From contig NZ_JRMV01000275.1 in assembly GCF_000758755.1 (NCBI RefSeq), forward strand, positions 1 through 64,000: a DNA stretch of 64,000 bases. Reading direction: 5' to 3'. Shown one piece after another: positions 1 through 8,236 of the stretch. This stretch comes from Actinomyces sp. S6-Spd3. GTDB lineage: Bacteria; Actinomycetota; Actinomycetes; Actinomycetales; Actinomycetaceae. Within the stretch, counting starts at the first letter, position 1, and each line of letters starts with the position of its first letter. The notes under the pieces are model-generated. The model had not been told where the DNA came from. It saw nothing but the letters and a program-made list of their open reading frames with translations, and searched no databases. The translations under genes and the position numbers were made by a program.

Positions 1-60
1 TTGCATGTGTTAAGCACGCCGCCAGCGTTCGTCCTGAGCCAGGATCAAACTCTCCGAACA
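1..60 (-). rRNA. rrs: 16S ribosomal RNA, 5' end (partial)
   Basis: The reverse complement of the first 60 bases carries the universal 16S start: the AGAGTTTGATCCTGGCTCAG primer site followed by GACGAACGCTGGCGGC and an ACATGCAA end typical of high-GC Gram-positives. By alignment to the E. coli numbering the mature 5' end falls close to base 60. The gene is read on the minus strand and leaves the window at base 1, so only about 60 bases are present. Confidence 0.97.
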
Positions 61-275
61 AAACTGTAAAAACAATAAGCCCGGAAAACCCACCACCAAA
101 AGCAGCAGGCAATCCCAACCAAAAAAAATACTCAAAAACAAAAAACAGGCATAAAAACAAAAAACAAACACACTATCGAGTTCACAAACAACACCCCCAC
201 ATTTGCAATTCACCCGAGGCGAATCTCAAAGGGGCTTTCGCGCTTTGCAACGTTTCCGTCGCCCTCAGCGCAACG
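61..275 (-). promoter_or_regulatory. rrn leader region with antitermination-like element
   Basis: This is the transcribed leader between the predicted rrn start (near base 275) and 16S. It is unusually rich in T on the minus strand (roughly bases 61-170). Around bases 171-197 the minus strand reads GTGAACTCGATAGTGTGTTTG, which resembles the conserved leader element seen ahead of actinobacterial rRNA genes, here a candidate boxA-type antitermination or processing site. The small open frames here look spurious: low-complexity Phe/Leu/Cys translation and no ribosome binding site. Confidence 0.6.
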
Positions 276-281
276 AGTTAT

Positions 282-311
282 AGATTAGGCCGTTTAGGGG
301 CTCGTCGTCAA
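282..311 (-). promoter_or_regulatory. candidate rrn promoter
   Basis: On the minus strand a -35 box TTGACG (bases 306-311) and a -10 box TAATCT (bases 282-287) are separated by 18 bases, placing the start near 275 and about 215 bases upstream of 16S. The -35 box lies inside the 3' arm of the tyrS-end hairpin. A second -10 candidate, TATAAC, overlaps slightly downstream. Confidence 0.55.
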
Positions 312-334
312 ATCAAAACACTATGATGACGAGC
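300..334 (-). terminator. hairpin after tyrS, overlapping the rrn -35
   Basis: Bases 300-310 and 324-334 form an 11-bp stem with one G-U pair and a 13-base loop, starting 18 bases after the tyrS stop. No U-run follows, so it would be a non-canonical actinobacterial-type terminator. Its downstream arm contains the predicted rrn -35 hexamer. Confidence 0.5.
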
Positions 335-351
335 ACACCTTGAAAAACAGC

Positions 352-1611
352 TCATCGGACCGCAACTACAGCCAGATTCCTGCGACCTTTACGGATCAAA
401 ACCAAGCCACCTGCCAAGAGGTCATCGGCACGCAGCACAGCCTCTTCGTCTTCGACCTTGACCTTATTGACGTAAGCTCCACCACCCGCGAGGGTACGAC
501 GTGCAGCACTACGCCCCTTCTCCAGTCCGGTCTCAACAAGAGCGTCAATAAGAGAGTCCCCCAACGAAAGCTCCGCGCGGGGAAGGTCACTGGTAGCTGC
601 TGCCAGGGTGGCCTCGTCAATGGAAGAAAGATCTCCGCTCCCCCACAGCGCATCGGTCGCAGCCTGCACGCGCGCAAGCTCCTCGTCACCGTGGACCAAA
701 GCAGTCACGCTCGCAGCCAAGGCCTTCTGGGCGGCACGCTCGTGAGGACGCTCGGCAACTTCAACCTCAAGCGCCTCAATTTCTTCGCGCGACAAGAAGG
801 TGAAGATCTTCAAGAAGCGAACGACATCGTCATCAGCAACCTGCAACCAGAACTGATAGAAGGCGTACGGACTCATCATCTCGGGGTCGAGCCAAATTGC
901 ACCGCCCTCGGACTTACCGAACTTTGTTCCGTCAGCCTTAGTAATAATGGGCGTCGTCATGACGTGGGTATCGGCACCCTCGACCTTGTGAATCAGATCG
1001 ACGCCGCCAACCATATTGCCCCACTGGTCGTTTCCACCGGTCTCGAGCGTGCAACCGTAACGACGGAAAAGCTCGAGGTAGTCGTTCGCCTGAAGAACCT
1101 GGTAGGAGAACTCGGTGAATGAAATACCTTCGTCAGAAGCGATACGACGAGCAACAATGTCCTTATTCAGCATGGTGCCCACGCGGAAGTACTTACCGAT
1201 CCCGCGCAGAAGATCGATTGCACTCATCTCCTGAGTCCAGTCCAGGTTATTCACCATGCGAGCAGCTGCAGGCCCCTCGAAATCCAAGAATCGTGAAATC
1301 TGTGCGCGCAAACGGTCTGCCCAGCCCTGAACAACTTCAGTCGGTTGAAGCTGGCGCTCGCCGCTCTGGCGAGGATCACCAATCTGGCCCGTCGCACCGC
1401 CGACAAGAGCAAGCGGCTTGTGTCCAGCCAGTTGCAAGTGACGCATAACGATCAGCTGAACCAAGTGTCCATGGTGAAGAGACGGAGCGGTGGGATCATA
1501 GCCGCAATAGAAAGTGACCGGGCCCGCAGCGAAGTGAGCGCGAAGCGCGTCAAGGTCGGTGTGCTGAGCAATCAGACCACGCCATTGGAGGTCGTCAATA
1601 ATATCGGTCAC
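352..1611 (-). CDS. tyrS: Tyrosine--tRNA ligase
   Basis: This cytosolic class I synthetase charges tRNA-Tyr. The 419-residue length is normal for the bacterial TyrRS family. The HIGH-type motif appears as LHHGHL at residues 45-50, the KMSKS-type loop as KFGKS near residue 230, and tyrosine-pocket residues such as the YCGYDPTAPSLH stretch are intact. The C-terminal part after about residue 350 matches an S4-like RNA-binding domain (GGAYVNKVKVED). The start is GTG at 1611, preceded by AGAGGA at suitable spacing. It lies directly upstream of the rRNA operon on the same strand, with only a hairpin between them. I saw no T-box leader in the 86-base gap upstream. Confidence 0.97.
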   Translation of the reverse strand: MTDIIDDLQWRGLIAQHTDLDALRAHFAAGPVTFYCGYDPTAPSLHHGHLVQLIVMRHLQLAGHKPLALVGGATGQIGDPRQSGERQLQPTEVVQGWADRLRAQISRFLDFEGPAAARMVNNLDWTQEMSAIDLLRGIGKYFRVGTMLNKDIVARRIASDEGISFTEFSYQVLQANDYLELFRRYGCTLETGGNDQWGNMVGGVDLIHKVEGADTHVMTTPIITKADGTKFGKSEGGAIWLDPEMMSPYAFYQFWLQVADDDVVRFLKIFTFLSREEIEALEVEVAERPHERAAQKALAASVTALVHGDEELARVQAATDALWGSGDLSSIDEATLAAATSDLPRAELSLGDSLIDALVETGLEKGRSAARRTLAGGGAYVNKVKVEDEEAVLRADDLLAGGLVLIRKGRRNLAVVAVR

Positions 1612-1697
1612 TGAATTTTCCTCTTCCTATTGGAATGACATACAAGTCATAGTTTACGCGATAAGTGTTCGCCTCTGTGGAAGCGTTCGTTTTACCT

Positions 1698-3035
1698 TTA
1701 CGAGGCCGCGGTGGTGCTAGTCCGGCCGCCTGGGACTGCTCGGCGGGGAGGGTGGAAATCATAGGACTCTGCACGAACCTTCAACCAAGTTGCAAAGGCA
1801 ACGAAGAGCACCCAATTGCCTTCCGTCAAGAGACGCGACTCTGTAAAAGACTGCACAAACATTGCCAGCATCAGAACTGCAGCCAAAGTCGGCACTAAAT
1901 CGGTTTCAAGATCGCGTAGCGCAACTCGGAAGATACGAATCATCACCCACAAAACAGCGAAAGCCAAAAGCATAAGACCGACGATTCCGGTCTGGAACAG
2001 AGCCTCAATGTAGGCATTGTGTGCCTGCATTGTGGGAGTGCCATCGGGACGAACAACCAAGTTCTTAAACAGAGGCAACCACGGTGGCCACAAAACAACC
2101 CAGCCCCATCCAAGGAAGGGGTGCTGCTGCCACAGCTCCAAGAGCTTCTGCCAGATCACACCTCGGCCAGTCATATCAGAACTGCGCCCCAGCAAGATAG
2201 TGACTTGGTCCTTCATGATGACGGCGACCAAGAGGAAACTTGCCGCGGCGGTAAGAGCAACACGGACAGCGAAGCGACGTTCATAAAAGCCCAAGCGGCG
2301 AATAATCAAGAAGAAAACAAGGGCGCTCACCGAGACGAGCATGGCAACGAAAACGGTTGCAGAGCCGGTCAAAACTAAAATACCCACACACGCAAGGAGC
2401 CACGCTCCGTTACGCAGGTGATGGGTTCTGTCCTCGGCCCAAAGAACCAGAACACAGAGCATGAGCAGAAGCGCAATGAAGGCAAGAGGATTCCGGTTTC
2501 CCACAAAACCCTGAATCGGCCCGCCTTTAAAGAGAGCATCGTTTACCCAGTAATAAAGCTCCGGGACTTCTTTCCAATTGCGCATATACATCGGCGGTAT
2601 GCGATGCCCAACCGCCAAAGAAACCCATAATTCAAGGGCATAGGAGGCAGCGACGATGATCTTCATCGCCTGAGTGAAGACATCCAACATCTGTCGAAGC
2701 GGAAATGCAATTGCAACGAGAACCCCTGCTGAACTTGTCGCCAGAGTAATCAAGGCTGAGCCAAAAGTCTCTAAACGATACTGGCTCCATATCACCGACA
2801 GACAGCAGACCAGAATGTAGGAAGAAACCGAAAGAGACAATCGGCGCAGCGTCACTGCCCTACCCGCTAGGAAGAAAATCACCCACGCGGCAATGAGGAC
2901 GATCCCCGCAATCACTCCGAAACCGACCCAGCCAAAAAGATTACGTACCCCTTGGCCACCAAAAGCCAAGAAGAATATCGCAACGCCTACGGCCGGCAGT
3001 AGAGATTCGGCCCTCGAACTCACTGTTGTACTCAC
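1698..3035 (-). CDS. O-antigen ligase/polymerase-like membrane protein
   Basis: The protein (445 residues from the chosen start) has about ten or more hydrophobic segments and a loop followed by the pattern GRGVIWQKLLELWQQHPFLG and AHNAYIEALFQTGIVG, which is the signature region of the Wzy_C/O-antigen ligase family (WaaL, Wzy and wall-polymer relatives). In a Gram-positive it would act at the membrane in polymerising or attaching a surface polysaccharide; the substrate is unknown. I start it at GTG 3035, preceded by TTGAGGA five bases away. The longer frame from 3119 would begin inside a hairpin. It stands between argR and tyrS with no other glycan genes nearby, so its pathway cannot be inferred from context. 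Confidence 0.75.
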   Translation of the reverse strand: MSTTVSSRAESLLPAVGVAIFFLAFGGQGVRNLFGWVGFGVIAGIVLIAAWVIFFLAGRAVTLRRLSLSVSSYILVCCLSVIWSQYRLETFGSALITLATSSAGVLVAIAFPLRQMLDVFTQAMKIIVAASYALELWVSLAVGHRIPPMYMRNWKEVPELYYWVNDALFKGGPIQGFVGNRNPLAFIALLLMLCVLVLWAEDRTHHLRNGAWLLACVGILVLTGSATVFVAMLVSVSALVFFLIIRRLGFYERRFAVRVALTAAASFLLVAVIMKDQVTILLGRSSDMTGRGVIWQKLLELWQQHPFLGWGWVVLWPPWLPLFKNLVVRPDGTPTMQAHNAYIEALFQTGIVGLMLLAFAVLWVMIRIFRVALRDLETDLVPTLAAVLMLAMFVQSFTESRLLTEGNWVLFVAFATWLKVRAESYDFHPPRRAVPGGRTSTTAAS

Positions 3036-3088
3036 GTAATTCCTCAAGACTAGAACCAGTTCCAGTAGGGAGAATAGCCGTAAGAAGG

Positions 3089-3122
3089 CATGCCCGCTAG
3101 CCACACGGCTAACGGGCATGTT
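3089..3122 (-). terminator. hairpin downstream of argR
   Basis: Bases 3089-3103 and 3108-3122 form a stem of about 15 bp with one internal mismatch and a 4-base loop. It lies 34 bases after the argR stop and ahead of the O-antigen-ligase-like gene. The U-run is weak in either direction. Confidence 0.6.
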
Positions 3123-3155
3123 CTACACAGCAATTCTCTTCAAAAAAACCGCCTC

Positions 3156-3671
3156 TTACAGGACGCTTTGATGCGATCCGCCTCCGGCCAAAGAGGTCAA
3201 ATATTCCTGGGCGTTGAGCGCTCCCTGATCGGAAGTGCAGATGATCAAAACCGTGTCGTCACCCGCGATTGTTCCCACGACATCGTCGATACGAGCCACA
3301 TCGAGAGCTGAACCCAAAAGGTTTGCCGCGCCAACCAGAGTGCGCAAAACCAATTGATTGCCTACGCAGGTTGAGGTCACAAGAAGGGTCTGAAGCCACC
3401 GCTGCAAGCGCTCAACGCTGGCCTCAGCTTCGTGCGATTGAGAACCATCTGCGTTAGGGACCGAATAAATCAACGTACCCGAGCGGTCACGCATTTTCGT
3501 CGCGCGCATTTCCATAAGATCACGCGACAAAGTTGCCTGGGTGACCTCAATACCGAGAGTCCCCAAAGCAGAACGCAGTTGTTCCTGAGAACTAATAGTT
3601 TGGGAGACTAACAGATTGCGAATTGCTGCATGGCGCCCAGCCTTCGTCTGCGGTGTCGCTTCAGATGACAT
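3156..3671 (-). CDS. argR: Arginine repressor ArgR
   Basis: ArgR is a hexameric transcription factor that represses arginine biosynthesis when bound to L-arginine. The 171-residue protein has the N-terminal winged helix (TLGIEVTQATLSRDLMEM is the recognition region near residues 40-58). The C-terminal arginine-binding and oligomerisation domain ends with GTIAGDDTVLIICTSD, the GTIAGDDT segment being diagnostic. I start at ATG 3671, with AAGGGGA six bases upstream, rather than TTG 3674. No arg biosynthetic genes are in the window, so here the gene is detached from the usual argCJBDFR-GH cluster order, or that cluster is elsewhere. Confidence 0.95.
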   Translation of the reverse strand: MSSEATPQTKAGRHAAIRNLLVSQTISSQEQLRSALGTLGIEVTQATLSRDLMEMRATKMRDRSGTLIYSVPNADGSQSHEAEASVERLQRWLQTLLVTSTCVGNQLVLRTLVGAANLLGSALDVARIDDVVGTIAGDDTVLIICTSDQGALNAQEYLTSLAGGGSHQSVL

Positions 3672-3740
3672 CAAAATCCCCTTAATTAGTCGCGAATCGA
3701 CGTTGACTCCACTCCCGTTCAGGCAAGTATAAGGGAAGAA

Positions 3741-3778
3741 AGGGGGCCTATGCGAAAATCGGATCGCATAGGCCCCCT
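3741..3778 (-). terminator. terminator after the flavodoxin gene
   Basis: A perfect 14-bp stem (3741-3754 with 3765-3778) rich in G-C has a 10-base loop. On the minus strand it is followed by TTTCTTCCC, so it is a good intrinsic terminator for the gene ending at 3810. The argR start is about 70 bases further on. Confidence 0.8.
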
Positions 3779-3809
3779 TCCATCGACATTCAACCGTGGA
3801 ATATCAAAG

Positions 3810-4301
3810 TTATTGACGTGTCAGCTCTTGAGCAATGCCGTGAGCCCATTCATCAATTGCATCCCAATCACGGAAATCGCCTTCCACTGCACCCGCGAGG
3901 CGAACGATCGCCCTCTCACGAAGCGAAAGAAGAGAAGGATCGTAGCGTCCCGCAAAAGAACGCAACTCCTTCGCATCGATACGCGTCAGCACAGGACCAA
4001 TCCGACTGGGATCCTGCGGGACATGCTTGGGGACACCGTTCATGCCGACGGAAAAAGCCCACACCGGAACCTTGTGCAGTTCCTGCGCAAAACGCTCCAT
4101 AAAATCATGGGCGGCGGGCATCCACTGAGTCATGTAGACAGCAGAACCGCAAATAACAGCGTCAAATCCCTCAAGAGAGTCAACGTCTTGCGGCGGTTTG
4201 CAGACAACCTCGAGGCCGTCAGCCTTCAGCCTGCGAGCAATCGCCTCTGCAACTTCTGTGGTTGCACCATGCTGCGAAGCTGCAGTCAGCAAAACCTTCA
4301 T
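3810..4301 (-). CDS. Flavodoxin-domain protein (HemG-like)
   Basis: The 163-residue protein begins KVLLTAASQHGATTEVAEAI, matching the FMN phosphate-binding loop of flavodoxins (T-x-HGxT). It contains the FDAVICGSAVYMTQWMPAA segment typical of flavodoxin-domain proteins related to menaquinone-dependent protoporphyrinogen dehydrogenase HemG. The reaction cannot be assigned: these small FMN proteins often act as electron carriers or quinone-linked dehydrogenases in actinobacteria. The start is ATG 4301 with GAAGGAG five bases upstream, which removes six residues from the longest frame. It stands alone, 52 bases after pheT, and ends at a strong hairpin. Confidence 0.8.
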   Translation of the reverse strand: MKVLLTAASQHGATTEVAEAIARRLKADGLEVVCKPPQDVDSLEGFDAVICGSAVYMTQWMPAAHDFMERFAQELHKVPVWAFSVGMNGVPKHVPQDPSRIGPVLTRIDAKELRSFAGRYDPSLLSLRERAIVRLAGAVEGDFRDWDAIDEWAHGIAQELTRQ

Positions 4302-4353
4302 TGATACTCCTTCACACACGAGCCTGGCTTCATCCTAACAAGGCGCAACCAGA

Positions 4354-7005
4354 TCACCCGCGAAGCGTTGCCCCTAGAACCTTCTCCGTCTTTGCGATGA
4401 CATCCGCACGGACCTTCTGTACCTCATCGGGAGTCAGAGTGTGGTCACTGGCGCGAAGACGCAGAGAGAAGGCCAAAGAACGGAATCCTTCGGGAACCTG
4501 GTCGCCCTCGTATACGTCGAAGAGCGAAAGATCCTCGATGAGAGCCCCCGCCGCCTGGCGAATAACCTGCTCAACGCGAGAAACAGGCAGGTCATTGGCA
4601 ACAACCAGAGCAAGATCTTCCTTCGCTGCCGGATACGTCGAAACAGGCTTGACTTGCAAAGGCTCATCACTGATGAGAGCGATCAGTGCATCCAAGTCCA
4701 GTTCGAAGGCACATGAACGCGCCGGAAGTCCGAAAGCCTTGCAGGTCTTCGGTGAGAGCTCACCCGCCAAGGCGAGTTCGACGAAATCCTTACCCTTTCG
4801 CGCAAAGATTCGCGCAACCCGACCCGGGTGATAGGGAGCAACTTCAGCGGGATCCGTTGCTGCCTCGGGGAGACGAGGCCCCTTGTGAGTCATCGGCTGT
4901 GCAAGCCACGCACGCGTCACTTCGATTCGCACGCCCAGCTGGTCAGCAATCGATCGCACCGCCTGGACTGCATCCGCCCAATCGAAAGAACGCTGAGTGC
5001 TCACAATGCCTGCCGGGAGTGCCTGTCCTGCAAGAACAGCACCAACATGCCACGGCTGCGGAGGGGTTCCAGCTTCCAATGCAGCAAGCTGCTCGTCACT
5101 GGGACGTTGCTCGGCCGAAATCAGTCCCGTAGGAACGACACCCTGACTGTGCACCACCTTCGCAACTTCATAAATTGCAACCGAGGGAATCCCGCGCGCA
5201 CAGTTGCGGGCCGCTACGTCAAGAAGTGTGTCCAAAACTGAGGTACGCAGCAGTGGCGCATCGTCAGCAAGAGGATTACGCAGCTTGACTGCTTGGCGGC
5301 GAGGATCGTCTTCCTTCATTCCCTGGCGATCGAAAGAATCAGAGACGAAGGGATAGCTCTCTACCTGCGTCAAGCCTGCATGCGCGAGTCCTTGGGCGAC
5401 CAAACGTCGCGCTCGCTGGGCAAGCGTCAGGCCTGTCCCAGCGGGAGCAGTCGGAAGAACCGAAGGAATATTGTCGTAACCATCAAGACGCGCAATTTCC
5501 TCGACGAAGTGAGCGGCTCCCGTCAAGTCGGGGCGCCACGAGGGAGGCGTCGCGCGTACACGTTCATCGTCAATGGCCTCGATAGCGCAACCAACTTCTT
5601 CGAGCAGCTGACGGACGCGTTCGGGCGTGTAGGCGACACCGGTCAAACGCTCAGCATCACTGAGTGCGAACTCATAGCTCGTCGGTTCAGGCAAGTTATT
5701 GAGGTCAAAGACCGCAGGATCCGCATGACCGCCACCGTATTGAACGAGGAGATCGACAGCGCGCTGTGCTGCAATCGCGGGAAGAAGCGGGTCAGTTCCA
5801 CGTTCAAAACGCTTCGCGGCCTCGGAATGCAACTTATGACGACGAGAGGAACGCGCGATCGATACAGCATCGAAGTGCGCGGCCTCGAGAAGGATGTCCG
5901 TCGTCGAATCCTCGACCTCGGAATATGCACCGCCCATCACACCGGCGATCCCCAGAAGGCGCGATCCTTCCTTACCACTAGGCGAATCAGAAATGACTAG
6001 ATCCTCAGGATCCAGAGTGCGAGCAACCTCGTCCAAAGTCGTCAGCTCTTCACCCGGACGCGCGCGACGAACAACGATCGGAGCTTCAAGAGCAGCAAGA
6101 TCGTAGGCGTGCATCGGCTGACCAAGGTCAAGCATCACGTAATTGGTGATATCCACGGCCAAAGAAAGCGAGCGCATTCCCGCCATTTCAAGCCGCTCAA
6201 CCATCCAACGAGGAGTGGGAGCTGCAGGATTGACGCCGCGCACGATTCGAGTCACAAAGCGATCTGCACCGCAGCGTCCGTGAATAGGGGCATCGTCAGC
6301 GACCACAACGGGGAATCCGGCCTCGTTCGCCTGAGGAACGGACTCAACGAGAGTCCCTACAAGACCCGGGTCACGGAAAGGCGAACCCGTCGAGTGGGAG
6401 AATTCGCGCGCAACTCCTCGCATCGAGAAGCAATACCCTCGATCCGGCGTCACGTTGATCTCAAGAACTTCCTCGCCCAAACCAAGGAAAGAAATCACGC
6501 TCTGGCCAACAGCGGGAAGATCTGCATCCGGGAAATCCTTCTGCAAGACGATGATGCCGTTGTGGTCCTCGCCCAAGCCAAGTTCACGCGCCGAGCACAT
6601 CATTCCATCAGAGACGTGGCCGTAAGTCTTTCGTGCGGCAATCTCGAAAGGTCCGGGAAGAACAGCACCCGGCAGGGAGACAACAACTAGGTCATTGACA
6701 TCAAAGTTGTGCGCACCGCAGATAATGCCACGCGAGGGAAGATCGCTGGGCTCTTTTCCAGTACCGGGCGCGTCATTATGTTCTCCGACGTCTACACGGC
6801 AGTAGTTGACCCTCTTACCATTCGAGGCTTCGAATTCCTCGCGGCTGAGCACACGGCCCACGACGAGAGGCCCTGTAACGCGCGCAGGGTGGATGGTTTC
6901 TTCTTCGAGTCCGACGCGAACCAAAGCAGCCGCGAGTTCTTCGGTCGTCATCGCCGGGTCTGCATCGACATAGTCACGCAGCCAGCTCATTGGAACCATT
7001 GGCAT
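4354..7005 (-). CDS. pheT: Phenylalanine--tRNA ligase beta subunit
   Basis: PheT forms the alpha2-beta2 synthetase with PheS and supplies tRNA binding and editing. Domains are visible in order: a short N-terminal segment (MPMVPMSWLRDYVD), an EMAP-like tRNA-binding OB fold (about residues 40-160), the B3/B4 editing domain (about 210-390), B5, the catalytic-like core, and a C-terminal FDX-ACB anticodon-binding domain in the last 95 residues (STYPAAKEDLALVV). At 883 residues it is slightly longer than the E. coli protein. The ATG at 7005 lies one base after the pheS stop, with GAAGGGG eight bases upstream, so translation is coupled to pheS. Confidence 0.97.
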   Translation of the reverse strand: MPMVPMSWLRDYVDADPAMTTEELAAALVRVGLEEETIHPARVTGPLVVGRVLSREEFEASNGKRVNYCRVDVGEHNDAPGTGKEPSDLPSRGIICGAHNFDVNDLVVVSLPGAVLPGPFEIAARKTYGHVSDGMMCSARELGLGEDHNGIIVLQKDFPDADLPAVGQSVISFLGLGEEVLEINVTPDRGYCFSMRGVAREFSHSTGSPFRDPGLVGTLVESVPQANEAGFPVVVADDAPIHGRCGADRFVTRIVRGVNPAAPTPRWMVERLEMAGMRSLSLAVDITNYVMLDLGQPMHAYDLAALEAPIVVRRARPGEELTTLDEVARTLDPEDLVISDSPSGKEGSRLLGIAGVMGGAYSEVEDSTTDILLEAAHFDAVSIARSSRRHKLHSEAAKRFERGTDPLLPAIAAQRAVDLLVQYGGGHADPAVFDLNNLPEPTSYEFALSDAERLTGVAYTPERVRQLLEEVGCAIEAIDDERVRATPPSWRPDLTGAAHFVEEIARLDGYDNIPSVLPTAPAGTGLTLAQRARRLVAQGLAHAGLTQVESYPFVSDSFDRQGMKEDDPRRQAVKLRNPLADDAPLLRTSVLDTLLDVAARNCARGIPSVAIYEVAKVVHSQGVVPTGLISAEQRPSDEQLAALEAGTPPQPWHVGAVLAGQALPAGIVSTQRSFDWADAVQAVRSIADQLGVRIEVTRAWLAQPMTHKGPRLPEAATDPAEVAPYHPGRVARIFARKGKDFVELALAGELSPKTCKAFGLPARSCAFELDLDALIALISDEPLQVKPVSTYPAAKEDLALVVANDLPVSRVEQVIRQAAGALIEDLSLFDVYEGDQVPEGFRSLAFSLRLRASDHTLTPDEVQKVRADVIAKTEKVLGATLRG

Positions 7006-7006
7006 A

Positions 7007-8098
7007 TCAGTTGCCCCTTCCCATTCCGTTAACACCGAATTGCTCGGAGAAACGCACATCTCCTTCAACGATGTCGTGCATATCGGCAATACCGTCACGA
7101 AGCATCAACGTGCGTTCAACACCAACACCAAATGCAATACCCGTGTAAACCTCAGGATCGATACCCGTTGCTCGAAGAACATTCGGGTTGACCATTCCGC
7201 AGCCACCCCATTCGATCCATCCGGCTCCGCCCTTCTTCTGGGGGAACCACAAATCCATCTCCGCGCTGGGTTCGGTAAAGGGGAAGAAAGAGGGACGCAA
7301 ACGGGTCTTCGCATCGGGGCCAAACATGTGACGGGCGAAGTGGTCGAGCACGCCCTTCAAGTGCGCCATTGTCAGCCCGCGATCAATTGCGAGGCCCTCA
7401 ACCTGGTGGAAGACCGGGGTGTGCGTTGCATCAAGAGCATCGGAGCGGAATACCTTACCGGGGCACGCCATGTACAGCGGCACGCCTCGAGAAAGGATCG
7501 AACGCGATTGCACAGGAGAAGTGTGCGTACGCATCACGAGGTGACCGTCTTCCTCACTGTCTCCCCCGACGCTGCGTCCATCGATGTAGAGGGTGTCCTG
7601 CATCTGACGTGCGGGGTGATCAATATCGAAATTCAAGGAATCGAAGTTGAACCATTCGTGTTCAATTTCCGGTCCTTCGGCGATTTGCCACCCCATTCCG
7701 ATGAAGAAATCTGAGATCTCTTCCATGATCGTTTCGAGGGGATGACGGGCGCCTGCGCGAGCGCGAGCGGTCGGGATTGTGATGTCCACGGCCTCGCTGA
7801 CCAAAACTTGCGCATCGTGACGCTCTTGAAGGAGTTCCTGGCGTTCCTGCAGAGCTGCATTAATCTGCGAACGTGCAGATCCCAGCAGACGACCGGCAAG
7901 ACCGCGATCTTTCGGGTCAAGTTTGCCGATACCGCGGTTTGCCTGGACGAGAGCAGCTGAGTCTCCCATAAACTCCAGGCGCACGGCCTTCAATTCATCG
8001 AGGTCTTCAGTGTGAGCGATCGCCTGGGTTGCCTGAGTGACAAGCTCTTCGATTGCGTGCTCATCTAAGGGATTGAGGCCACCAGCGGTGCCGGTCAT
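7007..8098 (-). CDS. pheS: Phenylalanine--tRNA ligase alpha subunit
   Basis: PheS is the catalytic subunit of PheRS, a class II synthetase. The 363-residue protein has an N-terminal coiled coil (about residues 15-110). Motif 2 contains MRTHTSPVQSRSIL and motif 3 contains [14 protein letters not shown] near the C-terminus. The order pheS-pheT with a one-base gap is the usual operon. The ATG at 8098 is preceded by AGGAGAGTAGGAC. It is divergent from panB across 138 bases, in which I found no T-box or attenuator structure. Confidence 0.97.
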   Translation of the reverse strand: MTGTAGGLNPLDEHAIEELVTQATQAIAHTEDLDELKAVRLEFMGDSAALVQANRGIGKLDPKDRGLAGRLLGSARSQINAALQERQELLQERHDAQVLVSEAVDITIPTARARAGARHPLETIMEEISDFFIGMGWQIAEGPEIEHEWFNFDSLNFDIDHPARQMQDTLYIDGRSVGGDSEEDGHLVMRTHTSPVQSRSILSRGVPLYMACPGKVFRSDALDATHTPVFHQVEGLAIDRGLTMAHLKGVLDHFARHMFGPDAKTRLRPSFFPFTEPSAEMDLWFPQKKGGAGWIEWGGCGMVNPNVLRATGIDPEVYTGIAFGVGVERTLMLRDGIADMHDIVEGDVRFSEQFGVNGMGRGN

Positions 8099-8236
8099 GT
8101 CCTACTCTCCTATGATTGGGTCAGCATTTTGCCTCGTGACAGGACGAGGATTTCTTCCATTGTAGGTCAACAGCTTCTTCCGGCTGGAATGAAGCCGCAG
8201 TGCGGACTACTCTCAAAGGGCGACGAAAGGACAACA

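Noticed and set aside
10-213. A 67-codon minus-strand frame in the rrn leader
   Set aside because: Low-complexity Phe/Leu/Cys translation, no ribosome binding site, and it runs into 16S sequence.
340-1122. A 260-codon plus-strand frame opposite tyrS
   Set aside because: It is antisense to a complete tyrS with all motifs; the translation has no recognisable domain.
1612-1697. T-box leader ahead of tyrS (also looked for before pheS and proS)
   Set aside because: No specifier loop, T-box sequence or terminator/antiterminator pair is visible and the gaps are too short (86, 138 and 66 bases).
8133-8150. Short inverted repeat CCTCGT..ACGAGG between pheS and panB
   Set aside because: Only 6 bp arms; too short and weak to claim as an operator.
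8129-8236. N-terminal 36-residue extension of PanB from the longest frame
   Set aside because: No family similarity; ATG 8237 has a good AAAGGA signal at proper spacing.
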